Below are positions 9,269 through 18,200 of a stretch of DNA of 64,000 nt, one piece after another. The first letter of the stretch is position 1; the number at the start of each line of letters is the position of its first letter. Both the position numbers and the translations under genes were made by a program. Source of the stretch: Thermoanaerobacterium sp. RBIITD (GTDB lineage Bacteria > Bacillota > Thermoanaerobacteria > Thermoanaerobacterales > Thermoanaerobacteraceae); assembly GCF_900205865.1 (NCBI RefSeq), contig NZ_LT906662.1, positions 2,121,411 to 2,185,410 of the forward strand, in the 5' to 3' direction. The notes beneath the pieces are model-generated. The model saw nothing but the letters and a program-made list of their open reading frames with translations, had not been told where the DNA came from and did no database searches.

Positions 9269-9915
9269 ATGATTCTGTGGGGGATTTTCATTAGTGCATT
9301 TTTAATAGGTTTTTCAGGAGCAATGATGCCTGGGCCTATGTTGGGGGTTACAATTGACGGCAGCCTTAAAAAAGGGTGGACAGCAGGCCCTTTGACAGTA
9401 TTAGGACATGGAATCCTGGAACTTATACTAATTGTTATCATGACATTCGGGCTTAAAGATTTCTTCGCTAATCCGACAGTTGCAGGACTTATCGGATTAT
9501 TTGGCGGTGCTTTTCTTGCATGGATGGGGTATGAAATGATAAAGTCTGGTATAAATAAATCAGTTTTTCTGGAGAATCAAAGAGCAGGGAATAGTGCAGG
9601 TATGAGAAATCTTGTATTAGAAGGAGCACTTGTAAGCGCTACTAATCCATACTTCATTCTCTGGTGGGCGTCAACGGGGATGGAATCAATACGACAGTCT
9701 TATACTTCAGGGTTAATTGGTGTTTTGTTCTTTTTTATAGGACATATTTTATCGGACTTTGTATGGTATACAGCAATATCCACAGCATTTTACAGAGGCA
9801 AGAAATGATAAGTGATGCAGTGTATCGCTGGATTATTTTATTGTTGGGCATATTTATTATAGCATTTTCAATCTATTTTATAGGCAGCGGATGGAAGATG
9901 CTGCAAATCTCATGA
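9269..9915 (+). pseudogene. LysE/RhtB-family exporter, one frameshift
   Basis: Family members are ~200-residue membrane exporters of amino acids or related compounds. Frame 2 encodes 179 residues with the N-terminal FSGAMMPGPMLGV signature and ATNPYFILWW, and several hydrophobic spans. It stops at 9806-9808, and the expected last helix (WIILLLGIFIIAFSIYF) continues in the next frame to 9915. A single missing base near 9804 explains both halves; a sequencing error would look the same. Start ATG behind AGAGAGG. Confidence 0.8.
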
Positions 9916-9987
9916 TGTAATATAAAAGGTAAGCCAAAGCAGTAACAGTTATGCTTACAAAATATAAAAGAGAAATGGGATGGGCAT

Positions 9988-10524
9988 ATGGGAATTGATA
10001 TGCATGAAGAAGCAAGAAAAATAGGTAAGTTAGTAGGGGAGATGTCTTGTACATTGCAAATTGTAAAGAAATTAAAAGAAATGGGTTTTAGTATAAAACA
10101 AGTGTTACAGACTATTGAGTTGCCAGAGAGTGCTGTTTTGCGGGTTTTTGATGGCAAAGAAAATATTAGAAAAATAGCAGAGGATACTGTAAATCAGCAA
10201 ATAGCAGAAAATGGCGGTAAAATTCCAGAAGAGCGGGACTTTATAAAATGGGTAGAGAATGCGCTTGAATATTTTATGCCGCCACAAGATAAGGAAGAAC
10301 TAATACCTCTTAAAGAACCACAGAGGCTCACTTGTGAGCAGTGGGCTCAGTATACTCCATACGAAAACAAATTGGAACTCTTTGATGGACAGGCGCTGGG
10401 GGATTTAAGAGAACGGGAAAATATGATAATTGCCCTTGTATACAACATCGGACTGGAACACTTTATTAAAATACTTCCGCAGGAATCTAAAGCAATATTG
10501 AAGGAACTTTTAAATGGGCAATAG
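9988..10524 (+). CDS. Hypothetical protein, 178 residues
   Basis: Not recognised. Mostly helical and charged; residues 5-55 (EARKIGKLVGEM, then KQVLQTIELPESAVLRVF) resemble the N-terminus of small Rpn/PD-(D/E)XK-associated clostridial proteins with a C-terminal helix, but no nuclease residues are present. No signal peptide or membrane span. An internal ATG at 10000 is an alternative start. Stands alone on the plus strand. Confidence 0.6.
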   Translation: MGIDMHEEARKIGKLVGEMSCTLQIVKKLKEMGFSIKQVLQTIELPESAVLRVFDGKENIRKIAEDTVNQQIAENGGKIPEERDFIKWVENALEYFMPPQDKEELIPLKEPQRLTCEQWAQYTPYENKLELFDGQALGDLRERENMIIALVYNIGLEHFIKILPQESKAILKELLNGQ

Positions 10525-10655
10525 AAAAAAGGTTTATGTTTCAAATCTATATAAGACAAAGTTTTTAAGATATATCATACAATTCAATGCAATTATGATA
10601 GAAATTCATACCTGCTAGTAGTATATTATAAATTATAGGAAGGAGTTTTTGTGAA

Positions 10656-10895
10656 ATGAAATATGTTCTATCGACAACGATATTTTTAGTTGTATTAAGT
10701 TTGATTGTAGGTTTTATTGTTCATGGATTAAAGAAGGGTGCTTCAGGTTTTAAAGTAATGCTTTTAGGAATAAATATAACTTTATTCGGAGGAATAATTG
10801 CAGTTGACCCTAATTCTAATCTTGGTGGTATTGAATATTTAATAGCGCTTTCTGGCTTATTAATTTCTCTTATAGGTCTTGAGAAAAAGGATTAA
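10656..10895 (+). CDS. Small integral membrane protein, 79 residues
   Basis: Three hydrophobic stretches (about residues 3-24, 34-48, 57-74) separated by short polar turns, ending in GLEKKD. GGAAGGAG lies just before the ATG. No family recognised; probably a three-helix inner-membrane protein of unknown role. Confidence 0.6.
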   Translation: MKYVLSTTIFLVVLSLIVGFIVHGLKKGASGFKVMLLGINITLFGGIIAVDPNSNLGGIEYLIALSGLLISLIGLEKKD

Positions 10896-10968
10896 CTTCA
10901 ATCAAGCGGTCTTTTTATACATTATGGTGAAATAAGTAAGGTATATTAGTTTTATCTGAATATGCTCT

Positions 10969-11169
10969 CATGGAGGGCAGGTAAGGCTTCCGTTTATAGG
11001 CGGATTAATTGCGCCTAATCAGAATTTTTTCCCTCAATATACATAAGAAGAATATAAAAGAGGGAACTGCACTATGATTGTAAGCAGGGGGCTTGGAAAC
11101 AGTATCATTCCCCAAAGCCTTTTCAACCATCCAGAAATTGTTGTTTTGACGCTGTCAAAAGAAAAGTAA
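10969..11169 (+). pseudogene. Metallophosphoesterase C-terminal relic
   Basis: Sixty-seven codons, one of them TAA, reading HGGQVRLPFIGG, then (after the stop) MIVSRGLGNS and FNHPEIVVLTL to the terminal TAA at 11167. This is the C-terminal third of the calcineurin-like phosphoesterases represented intact at 27056-27928 (HGGMVRIPFMGG, NRGLGNS, FNRPEISVI). The upstream two thirds are missing. The rest of 10896-11283 holds only the terminator below. Confidence 0.8.
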
Positions 11170-11217
11170 ACAAGCATTTGTTTAAGGGATAGTAAAGGCA
11201 AAAAATGATATTATATG

Positions 11218-11270
11218 AATGAGCCTATAAAATATATAGGTACAATGCTATATTCTACAGGCTCATTTTT
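11218..11270. terminator. Bidirectional intrinsic terminator
   Basis: AATGAGCCT and AGGCTCATT form a perfect 9-bp stem with T and A runs on both sides. It lies between the phosphoesterase relic and the 3' end of the four-helix-bundle gene and can serve the minus-strand gene. Confidence 0.65.
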
Positions 11271-11283
11271 ATGTAATATTAAA

Positions 11284-11700
11284 TCAACCCATAGTAGGAT
11301 CCTTTAACTCGTTACTTGGCTCAGGTTCCAGTTTTTTGATACACCCATACAGCATTTTGATAATTTCAATAAGTCTTAGTTCCAGGGCATCATATTCCTC
11401 TTTTGTAATATATTCATTCATCAGGGCTATGGCAAGGAAGTTACAGGTCTCCCCTGCACTTCCAAGTGCGAGATTGTAGTGGTAGTATTCTCTGCTTTTA
11501 TATAATTGTGTGTTGCCCTCTGCGATATTGGCACAAATACTAGTACACGCCCTTAGAAGTTGAGATACAATTATATGGGTTTCAAATTTAGGGAATTTCT
11601 TAATAATTTTGTATATTTCACTTGCTAATTCTGCTGATTCCTGCCATACTTTCAGGTTCTTGAAATCTTTTATGTATAAATTTTGGCTCATAAAACTCAT
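11284..11700 (-). CDS. Four-helix-bundle protein (23S rRNA intervening-sequence family)
   Basis: 138 residues with the family pattern FKNLKVWQESAELASEIY, SQLLRACTSICANIAEG and REYYHYNLALGSAGET. These small soluble helical bundles were first noticed in 23S rRNA intervening sequences but are widespread in bacteria without a known reaction. The C-terminus (EPEPSNELKDPTMG) is an unusual acidic tail. A possible shorter start is the ATG four codons in. Terminator just downstream. Confidence 0.85.
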   Translation of the reverse strand: MSFMSQNLYIKDFKNLKVWQESAELASEIYKIIKKFPKFETHIIVSQLLRACTSICANIAEGNTQLYKSREYYHYNLALGSAGETCNFLAIALMNEYITKEEYDALELRLIEIIKMLYGCIKKLEPEPSNELKDPTMG

Positions 11701-12083
11701 CCTTTCAAAAAATTTTTCACATTATAAGGATTACTAGGAATTAAATCAAATTTTAATAAGATATTTTTGTAAAGTAATCTCTATAAGGTGAAAGGGTTTA
11801 GGAGAGTATACAGGGAATGCACTTAATCCATAATCCGTACATCCTTTTCACAGTATCCTGAAGTAATTTTTGTCGCTTAAAAATCCATATAAATGCTGTA
11901 ATTTCAAGGTTTTTGGGGAATTTACTAAATACATATATATTATGATTAGGATTCAAGGATGAGTAAGGATAAAGGGATAAGGATTTAAAAATATCATGGA
12001 TGAATAATAAATAATACTTGATTTTATATTAAAAGAATTAATATAAAATAATCGTCTTGATAATAAGGTATTTTGCAAAATTG
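11701..12083. other. Gene-free stretch
   Basis: About 380 AT-rich bases upstream of the four-helix-bundle gene. I see no frame with protein-like content, only runs such as AAGGATAAAGGGATAAGG that also occur in the other transposon-littered gaps. Confidence 0.4.
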
Positions 12084-12127
12084 TCTATGTTACACTAAAT
12101 TTTTCACTTGACAAATGCATTTCGAAA
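12084..12127 (+). repeat. Second-type transposon-end repeat, copy 1
   Basis: TCTATGTTACACTAAA followed after a short gap by CACTTGACAAATGCATTT. The same pair recurs at 58361-58405, the first part alone at 58049-58064, and the second part alone near 59982-60016. A TGT-starting terminus followed by an internal repeated site is what Tn7/Mu-type ends look like. Confidence 0.5.
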
Positions 12128-12162
12128 CAAATAGCTAAATCATTACAATAGGCAAAAATGAA

Positions 12163-12212
12163 GTGCACCCCAGATGTTAGATAAAAAATCTAATATTCGA
12201 AGGTGCATTTTT
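12163..12212. terminator. Nested hairpin with flanking T/A runs
   Basis: Outer stem TGCACC/GGTGCA (12164-12169 with 12202-12207), inner stem TTAGAT/ATCTAA (12177-12182 with 12188-12193), followed by TTTTT. It can terminate the small minus-strand gene downstream of 12239; the outer sequence also resembles IS3-family termini, so an IS end relic is an alternative. Confidence 0.5.
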
Positions 12213-12238
12213 CATGGATAAAATTAAATTTATTTAAA

Positions 12239-12355
12239 TTATTTAAAGATTTTACGTATATAGTTAAAAATTCCTGAACCCACAAAGTGTGTCAACTTTA
12301 CAAAGATTATTATAAAAATTAAAATTAAAAAAAAACCTATTATAATGTTAAACAT
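12239..12355 (-). CDS. Small hydrophobic peptide, 38 residues
   Basis: MFNIIIGFFLILIFIIIFV forms one transmembrane helix, followed by a basic tail ending YIRKIFK. GAGGTG sits six bases before the ATG and a hairpin terminator follows, so it looks expressed although tiny. Size and charge pattern resemble type I toxin peptides; no antisense RNA could be demonstrated. Confidence 0.45.
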   Translation of the reverse strand: MFNIIIGFFLILIFIIIFVKLTHFVGSGIFNYIRKIFK

Positions 12356-12617
12356 AACAACACCTCAAATAATTTTATTTTTTAATTATGATTTAGCTGC
12401 AAATACTCATTTTCTGGAATCTTCATCTTCCATCAGTAACGCTTCGATTTGCAATTTTTCGCACGATGACTCATCTCTAAATGCCTCAGTCGGCATCTAA
12501 GCTTCAAAATTGCTTCATCTTCAGCGACTGATTTCAGCGACTGATTTTGCGGTTCGGCTTCAAAGAAAATTCGTCTTTTTGCACTTAAATTAATTATACA
12601 TTTTTTAAGCAAATTTA
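12356..12617. other. Gene-free stretch with small direct repeats
   Basis: No convincing gene. It contains repeats of CTTCATCTTC and of CAGCGACTGATTT (twice, near 12525-12547) with a higher GC content than the surroundings. Origin unclear. Confidence 0.35.
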
Positions 12618-12910
12618 TCAACTGTAAGTTTGTAAATAAGGGATTGGATTCTCTTTTTCACAAAAATTGGCAACAAATTTTTCTATGGATTTATTCTTAC
12701 CGTCTAAATCAATGTCCTCTAAAAATCTATCTAAACCGTAACAAGTCAACAAGGCTGTACCACCCTTCAGGATAAAATCATAAGTTTTGCTGTTAAGATA
12801 TATTTGGTATGATGAGATAACCTCACCGTGTCTTGTCTGCCACTCTTTGTATTTTGAAATATATTTTCACGCTCCTTAAATTTGAGCCATTTTGAATAGT
12901 ATTCACGCCC
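12618..12910 (-). pseudogene. AbiEii-type nucleotidyltransferase toxin fragment
   Basis: On the minus strand 12618-12866 reads without a stop through FILKGGTALLTCYGLDRF and LEDIDLDG, the nucleotidyltransferase signature (GG plus DxD) of the AbiEii/AbiGii toxins, which act in phage abortive infection with an AbiEi antitoxin. The ORF ends after ~75 codons, and further 5' the frame is broken; the stretch GREYYSKWLKF near 12885 may be its remains in another frame. The IS21-family element starts at 12911. No antitoxin gene is left. Confidence 0.7.
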
Positions 12911-12969
12911 TGTAAAAGTCAATATATCCTTGTACAAAAAGTGGAATATAATTTTGTACAAAAAATATA

Positions 12970-13560
12970 CTAAGATGCATTCGAAGAACTGTTAAAATAT
13001 TCAACTTTTGATTTTAATCTATATGAAGGTCCCTTTATTGATATAACATGCGAATGATGAAGTAATCTATCTAATATTGCATTGGCTAATGTTGCTGATC
13101 CAAATACTTCTGCCCAATTTGAAAAGGGCATATTAGTTGTAATAATTGTACTATGTTTTTCATATCTTTTAGATATTAGCTGAAAAAATATATTTGAAGC
13201 ATCTGTGTCTATTGGTAAATACCCTACTTCGTCTATTATTAACACCTTATATTTTGAAAAATGCTTTAATCGGATTTCTAAACGGTTTTCTGCTAAAGCC
13301 TTTTTTAATTGAGTCATCAATTCTTGAAAATGAACGAAATATGTAGAATATCTGTGTTTTGCACATTCTATCCCTATGGCGGTGGCAAGATGTGTCTTGC
13401 CTACACCTGGAGTACCTACAAACAATATATTTTCGTTATTTTCTACAAATCTTAAACTTTTTAAATCAAGAATTTCTTGTTTGTTTATGCTTGGTTGAAA
13501 TTCAAAATCAAAATCATCAAGTTCTCCTAAATTGTTTAATAGCTTGGTATAGTTACTCAC
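12970..13560 (-). CDS. istB: IstB-like ATPase of IS21 element
   Basis: 196 residues, with Walker A GTPGVGKTHLA, Walker B VLIIDEVGYLP and TTNMPFSNW, the AAA+ helper that selects target DNA for IstA. It begins at a GTG immediately after the istA stop. Family proteins are ~245-260 residues; here the N-terminal ~50 residues before EDFDFxFQPS-type sequence are mostly missing, so the protein may be impaired. The translated sequence is identical to that of copy 2. Confidence 0.85.
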   Translation of the reverse strand: MSNYTKLLNNLGELDDFDFEFQPSINKQEILDLKSLRFVENNENILFVGTPGVGKTHLATAIGIECAKHRYSTYFVHFQELMTQLKKALAENRLEIRLKHFSKYKVLIIDEVGYLPIDTDASNIFFQLISKRYEKHSTIITTNMPFSNWAEVFGSATLANAILDRLLHHSHVISIKGPSYRLKSKVEYFNSSSNAS

Positions 13561-13568
13561 ATTTTCAC

Positions 13569-14756
13569 CTACCTATGCAATAATTTATCCAATTCGTTAA
13601 GATTATTTGTGCATATTTGTTCAATATCCTCCTTGCTTTTGATAAGATTTTCTATTAGCTCTCTATAATGAGATTCGTGATAATTTATCTTTTTATCACT
13701 TAATATATGGACAGATATCAAGTCTGTGTTAAAATATACATGTAATTCATTTTCTACTGTTTTAAGAGTTACAGTTTTATTTATTGAGTATCTACTATAT
13801 TTGTAATATATCATAGAATCTTTATGGACAGTTGCTTTTTGTTCGAAGTTCATATAACTTTCTATGATATCGTTACTTGGCAGAGGAGATAGATACTCCT
13901 TTTCTTTTTGGAATAATATTATCGGTTGTATCCCTGTTGACTGATTTGTAGATTGATTAACTTTTTTGTTTATTTCACCAATTATCTTTATTAAATCTTC
14001 TTCATTCTCAAATTCACCATTGTATGGCAGTAGCCAGTCAATAAATTTATTAGATGATTCCACATTTCCTTTGGTATATGAGTGTCTTGGCTTACATAAG
14101 CGTATCTTAAAGTCAAAATCATTTGCAAATGCTTTTATTTTATTATTTATCTTCCTCCCCTCGTTTGTTATATCAACTATTGTTTTCATATTGTCAAAAA
14201 GTATTTCATCTGGAACGCCTCCTGTAGCTTTAAAAGCGTTTATCAAGCATTCAATTACATCTTGTTGTGTTTTTGCTTTCCTATATTCAAAGTAGCAATA
14301 TCTTGAATATCCAAGCTTATAGTTAAAAACATTAAAAATGAATTCTTCTCCATATTTAGAAACTAATTTTATCTCTTCTTTCCAATCTACCTGTGCTTGC
14401 TTTTCCGCAGGAGTTTCAAATCGTGGATGACCACTTACTTTTTTAGCAGGTTTCAAGCCTTTTCGCTTTACATATTTGTTGAAATTAGAATATGTTCCAA
14501 TATCATAATTTTTAGAAACAAAGTATTCATATACTCCCTTTACCGTAACCCCCTTTATTTCAAGTTTTGCTTTTATTTCATCGTAGTATTTGTCTAATTT
14601 GCTTTGTTTGTTTCTTGTTTTTGGTTTGCCTTCATATCCTTCATAATACTTTTTAACAGTTCTTCTATCTACTCCATATTCCCTTGCTAGCTCTGAAAAA
14701 TTAGGTTTTATCTCCATAGCCTTTAATATGCTAATTTGACCTAATAGATTTTTCAT
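13569..14756 (-). CDS. istA: IstA transposase of IS21 element, read through from an upstream primase
   Basis: 395 residues from the ATG at 14756, chosen because AGGAGGG lies just before it. It has an N-terminal helix-turn-helix (ELAREYGVDRRTVKKYYEG) and the DDE catalytic core with Asp in AQVDWKEE, Asp in LFDNMKTIVD and Glu in KGNVESSNKF. It cuts and joins IS ends with IstB. The frame remains open upstream through the IS end into the primase gene, giving a 920-codon chimeric ORF (13569-16331). Confidence 0.85.
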   Translation of the reverse strand: MKNLLGQISILKAMEIKPNFSELAREYGVDRRTVKKYYEGYEGKPKTRNKQSKLDKYYDEIKAKLEIKGVTVKGVYEYFVSKNYDIGTYSNFNKYVKRKGLKPAKKVSGHPRFETPAEKQAQVDWKEEIKLVSKYGEEFIFNVFNYKLGYSRYCYFEYRKAKTQQDVIECLINAFKATGGVPDEILFDNMKTIVDITNEGRKINNKIKAFANDFDFKIRLCKPRHSYTKGNVESSNKFIDWLLPYNGEFENEEDLIKIIGEINKKVNQSTNQSTGIQPIILFQKEKEYLSPLPSNDIIESYMNFEQKATVHKDSMIYYKYSRYSINKTVTLKTVENELHVYFNTDLISVHILSDKKINYHESHYRELIENLIKSKEDIEQICTNNLNELDKLLHR

Positions 14757-14815
14757 TGCTGGTATCCCTCCTACGAACAGAAGGATACCAAATTTATGTA
14801 CAAATTTGTACATTT

Positions 14816-16331
14816 TTTGGGCATTGTCTTTAGAAATCTGGACTGCCATTGCTCTTAATCTTTGATTAACTTGTTTATATGGGATTTTGTTGAGCAATCC
14901 TAAGGTGCAGAATAAATTGATGTATTTATTTATATTAACAACACTTTTATTTCTTTTTCCTGCCAGGTACCGATTGGAAAAGAAAAATATGCTTTCTCCA
15001 TTTGTGCTAAAGAAGCGGTTGATAATATTTTCTTTACCTATTTCAAGAATATCCATCAACAGAGAAATACCGAACCTAATGATACGGTTTAGATTTGGGA
15101 ATTCATCTTTTTTTTCTCCAAATTGGCTCAAAAGCATCATGTTGATTTCAAATTTTTTGCTTTGCTCATTTATCCAAGTTGAATCTTCTAATTTAATATG
15201 AAAATATTCAATCAACTTCCTTATAGCGGTTGAAGTATCACAGTTTTCTTTAATTTTAAATATATCAATAATATCCATACCTTTGCCAGCATTATAGCAA
15301 GTGCAAACGGGAGAATTACAAAAATACTTGTAATATCCACCTTTACTTTTTATGACAGCACTAGGATTATTGTCTTTATGGAATATGCATTTAAAGTTTA
15401 AATTGGGCTTCGCATCAATACCCGGGTAACTTATTAAATCCTGCTGTTTTAAAAACGGAATCAAGTCATCATACTGTAAGACTGGAGAAGAATGAACTTT
15501 GGGGCTTTCTTTTCGCAAATTGTTTATCTCAGTCCTCACAGTAACAGGTTTTATTTCAGTACTTTCTGTATTACCGACCAATTCAATGATATTGTATCCT
15601 ATAGCAGCAGCAATATCTTCTTGAGTGTATTTTACATCTGTATTTAGGTATATACATTTTATCGTGAAAGGGTCATTTGGATTTTTAAGATGCTGATAGT
15701 TTATAATTCTTAAAACCCTGTTAAATTCTTTTACGTTGTTGTCAGCATGTTCATGTCTTTCTTCAAGAGCAGCAAAATATTCAATTAGATTTTCCTGAAG
15801 CGGGGTAAAAGCGTCTAATCTTTGTGGTTTCTCAAGGTTAAGCAGCCAATATACATGAAAGCCGTTCTTGGTTTCTACAATAATATTCGGGTTCAGTTTA
15901 AAATTCTCCAATTTCTTTAAAAAAGCAATCTTATATTCTTCTATTTCTTCCTTGCTCCTGTACTCATATACAGTCTTTCCTTCAGAGTCCGTTGTTAATT
16001 TTCCACCGTCTATTTTTGGAACTTTCCTAAAATCCATATCAATAAAGTGTGCGTTTATTCTTTTAATAGAATTCTTTTCCTGCCCGCCGCTATTTACAAC
16101 AAAATAAACACTATAGCCTTGTTTCTGATACCTTTTAAAGATTTTTTGAATAAGCGGATATTCTAAATCATCGTCTAAAGTTAATATACAGTCAAATTTT
16201 TTTGCTATACGCTTCTTTTCTTGAATAAGCCTAAAATATACATTTTCGTTTGGTTTCTTAAATAGTGATAAAAATTCAAAATCTGTAATAGTTAATACTT
16301 CACGGTTTTCAAAATCAATGTTTAAACCCAT
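14816..16331 (-). pseudogene. RepB/prim-pol-type DNA primase, 3' truncated by the IS21 element
   Basis: About 505 codons. The N-terminal region has the AEP primase features VNAHFIDMDFRK-like (INAHFIDMDFRKVP) and VETKNGFHVYWLL; a CHC2-like zinc segment follows (KCIFHKDNNPSAV, then CNSPVCTC). Such primases are found on plasmids, phages and integrative elements and may also act in island replication. The gene ends in RAMAVQISKDNAQK where the IS sequence begins and continues in frame as IstA. The missing C-terminus is not on the other side of the element. Confidence 0.72.
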
Positions 16332-16512
16332 TTACCTGGGGAATTATATTGGATAAATCAATCTTAGGCGTTAGGACGAATGAAACATATGCTACACTTT
16401 ACACGTCAAATAAAAAATAAAAATATTATAGCACGGATATAAGCATTTTATATTATAATTAAAGAATAGAATGATTTTAATGAGAATAAAGTGGAAGGAG
16501 TCATAAGTTTAA

Positions 16513-16731
16513 ATGGAAAAGCAGTTTGAATGTTTAAGGTGTAAAGAGCAAATGAAGTATCTAAAAGAATACCGTTTTGATTCCCAAGATAATAATAGAG
16601 GAATATTGGGAGCCTTATTTGATGTTGAAGAGCATTTGACTTTTGACGTATATGTCTGCCCTAAATGCAGGCATACAGAGTTTTTCTTTACAGGAGCAAG
16701 GGAAGGGTTTGACGAATGGAATGACTGGTAG
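16513..16731 (+). CDS. Small zinc-ribbon protein, 72 residues
   Basis: Two cysteine pairs, CLRC (residues 7-10) and CPKC (54-57), frame a ~45-residue middle, which is a zinc-ribbon layout. The end is acidic and aromatic (GFDEWNDW). AAGGAG precedes the ATG. Common in Bacillota as a short hypothetical nucleic-acid-binding protein; partner unknown. Confidence 0.7.
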   Translation: MEKQFECLRCKEQMKYLKEYRFDSQDNNRGILGALFDVEEHLTFDVYVCPKCRHTEFFFTGAREGFDEWNDW

Positions 16732-16793
16732 AGTTATTCGTTAATGTTATGTAATGTTTATTTTATGTGTTTATGGTGCAAGGGGGCAGGGTG

Positions 16794-17055
16794 ATGGGGA
16801 AATACTCGTTAATAAAATTTATATCAGAGTTGTTGATGGGCTTAGGATTTATTTTTTCAATTAGTCCGATAATTTTTTATATTGGTTTATTCATTGCGAT
16901 TATGAAAGATATTTTTTGGATTATAAATGGGGCTATATCCATTTAGCCATTTTGGTGGGGGACCATTTAAGTTGTTTATGTATATAGGGTTGTTTGTAAT
17001 TGGGGCAGCATTGATTGTTATTTCAATGATTTTAAAAAGAGTAAAGAAAAAGTGA
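16794..17055 (+). pseudogene. Broken small membrane protein gene
   Basis: The ATG at 16794, behind AGGGGG, opens a 50-residue hydrophobic frame ending at TAG 16944-16946. A second hydrophobic stretch (LFMYIGLFVIGAALIVISM, ending RVKKK) follows in another frame to 17055. Together they look like one ~85-residue two- or three-helix membrane protein with one frameshift. Two separate small genes is the alternative. Confidence 0.4.
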
Positions 17056-17082
17056 GACTAAACATGAAGGTTGATAAAGGCA

Positions 17083-17994
17083 ATGAACTGCACAGAATTG
17101 GCTTTAAAAGAATTTCTGGTCACAGCAAAGATAAATACATATGCTGGAGATGGAGTTCTTTGTGCATCTTTAAGGCTGAACTCAAAGGATTTACATTATA
17201 ATGAAGGGAATTTACTATACATAGACTATTACTTCGGGAGCGCCGATTTCATTGGTGAAGAAGTGGTATTTGAAAATCAAAAGCCCATATGGGGAATGAA
17301 TTACTATGGAAAGATGCTCATTGACGAAATTCCGTCAGGATTCAGTTCTCCAAAATCTGGATATTTGTCACAATATAATCTGTATTTCCAGTTTACAATC
17401 ACAGGCTACGCCAAACTCCTGGAACCCAATGTTGTTGATACAAATGAGGCAGTCAAGCAGATGGAGCAACTGGCTCGAAGGTACTCACCGCAGCAAATTA
17501 ATTGGAGATTTAACCCTATCATTCTTAGCATCAAGGGAGAGAACGAGCCGATACCAGATAACTTTGCAAGTGCAAGGCTAAAGGTGTTTGAGGCTTTATG
17601 CAGGGATATTTCTTCCTTTGGGGTCAATCGCTGTACCATAAGTTTTCTTTGCCTGTATAAAAAAGTAGAACAAAGAATGAAAGAATCGAAGTTTACTTAT
17701 TTAATTCCTTCACAACAACAGCAGATTGAGTTAGTAAGCCAATTTGTGGAGATTGCTGATAAATATGGAGTTACTATTTATACATGCACCAGCCCCATCA
17801 TTGAAGGAGTACCTGGGGTGAAGAAAGGCCATTGTATAGATGGGGCCTACCTTGGAGCATTGTTCGGTAAGAGAGCCTCCCATGCAAAAGATGCATGGCA
17901 AAGAAAAGAATGCGGATGTACCAGGTCAAAAGATATTGGAGCATATAGTGGACAGAGTTGCGGGCATGGGTGCCTTTATTGCTATGCGAGATAA
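17083..17994 (+). CDS. Chimeric DUF5680 / DUF1848 protein
   Basis: 303 residues; ATG 17083 preferred to an upstream TTG at 17071. Residues ~1-85 (KEFLVTAKINTYAGDG, YIDYYFGSADFIGEE, PIWGMNYYG) match DUF5680. From about residue 95 the sequence (YFQFTITGYAKLLEPN, WRFNPIIL, ISFLCLYKK) is DUF1848, ending in a cysteine cluster CGCTR...CGHGCLYCYA that could bind a metal cluster. The first ~100 residues of DUF1848 are absent, so an in-frame deletion probably joined two neighbouring genes. Whether the hybrid works is doubtful. Confidence 0.7.
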   Translation: MNCTELALKEFLVTAKINTYAGDGVLCASLRLNSKDLHYNEGNLLYIDYYFGSADFIGEEVVFENQKPIWGMNYYGKMLIDEIPSGFSSPKSGYLSQYNLYFQFTITGYAKLLEPNVVDTNEAVKQMEQLARRYSPQQINWRFNPIILSIKGENEPIPDNFASARLKVFEALCRDISSFGVNRCTISFLCLYKKVEQRMKESKFTYLIPSQQQQIELVSQFVEIADKYGVTIYTCTSPIIEGVPGVKKGHCIDGAYLGALFGKRASHAKDAWQRKECGCTRSKDIGAYSGQSCGHGCLYCYAR

Positions 17995-18050
17995 TTGAAT
18001 ATGTTATTGAAATACAGTTTCCTGTCAGAAAAATTATTTGTTCATCTGTA

Positions 18051-18079
18051 TTGACAATATAGGAAATATATGTAATAAT
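18051..18079 (+). promoter_or_regulatory. Promoter of the methyltransferase leader
   Basis: TTGACA at 18051-18056 and TAATAAT at 18073-18079, spacing 16. It drives a ~220-base leader before the methyltransferase gene. Confidence 0.6.
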
Positions 18080-18130
18080 ACACTAAAAAGTGAGTATGCT
18101 TAAGCATTGATGTGCGAGCAGATAGGGACT

Positions 18131-18157
18131 ATGAATGTCCTACACGAATGGTTATAA
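18131..18157 (+). promoter_or_regulatory. Possible 8-codon leader peptide
   Basis: ATG...TAA encoding MNVLHEWL, preceded closely by AGGG, with its stop codon overlapping the upstream arm of a terminator hairpin. This arrangement is known from ribosome-mediated attenuation of resistance genes, in which a stalled ribosome opens the terminator. Translation is not proven; the ribosome site is only three bases away. Confidence 0.4.
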
Positions 18158-18200
18158 CCCTTCGGAGTCACTCTTATGAGTGATTCTGCGGGGTTTTTTA
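18156..18200 (+). terminator. Terminator/attenuator ahead of the methyltransferase gene
   Basis: AACCC pairs with GGGTT, and inside it AGTCACTC pairs with GAGTGATT over a TTAT loop, followed by TTTTTT. It lies ~105 bases before the methyltransferase start and ~80 after the promoter, so it could be a regulated stop or the end of a short RNA. Confidence 0.65.

Larger units (their letters stand above)
12911..14815 (-). mobile_element. IS21-family insertion sequence, copy 1
   Basis: About 1.9 kb with istA and istB on the minus strand. The left boundary TGTAAAAGTC is set by identity with the second copy at 25418. Near both ends lie copies of TGTACAAA-type repeats. The right end stops within TGTACATTTTTT, where primase coding sequence takes over; the second copy carries ~20 more bases (to about 26905), so this end may be clipped. 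Left flank is an AbiEii fragment and right flank a primase, so no target duplication remains. Confidence 0.8.

Noticed and set aside
12105-12127. TTGACAAATGC as an ordinary promoter
   Set aside because: Recurs with the TGTTACAC terminus at several sites without a gene or good -10 box at standard distance.
12433-12621. 62-codon minus-strand ORF
   Set aside because: No ribosome site, odd composition from local direct repeats, overlaps the AbiEii relic end.
12767-12961. 64-codon minus-strand ORF at the IS21 edge
   Set aside because: Spans the IS end and reads the AbiEii relic in the wrong frame for most of its length.
17071-17994. Radical SAM enzyme
   Set aside because: C-terminal cysteines fit DUF1848, and the N-terminal half of that family is missing; no CxxxCxxC radical SAM start.
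18090-18200. Riboswitch or T-box
   Set aside because: No T-box or known riboswitch consensus found; leader peptide attenuator or small RNA is the simpler reading.
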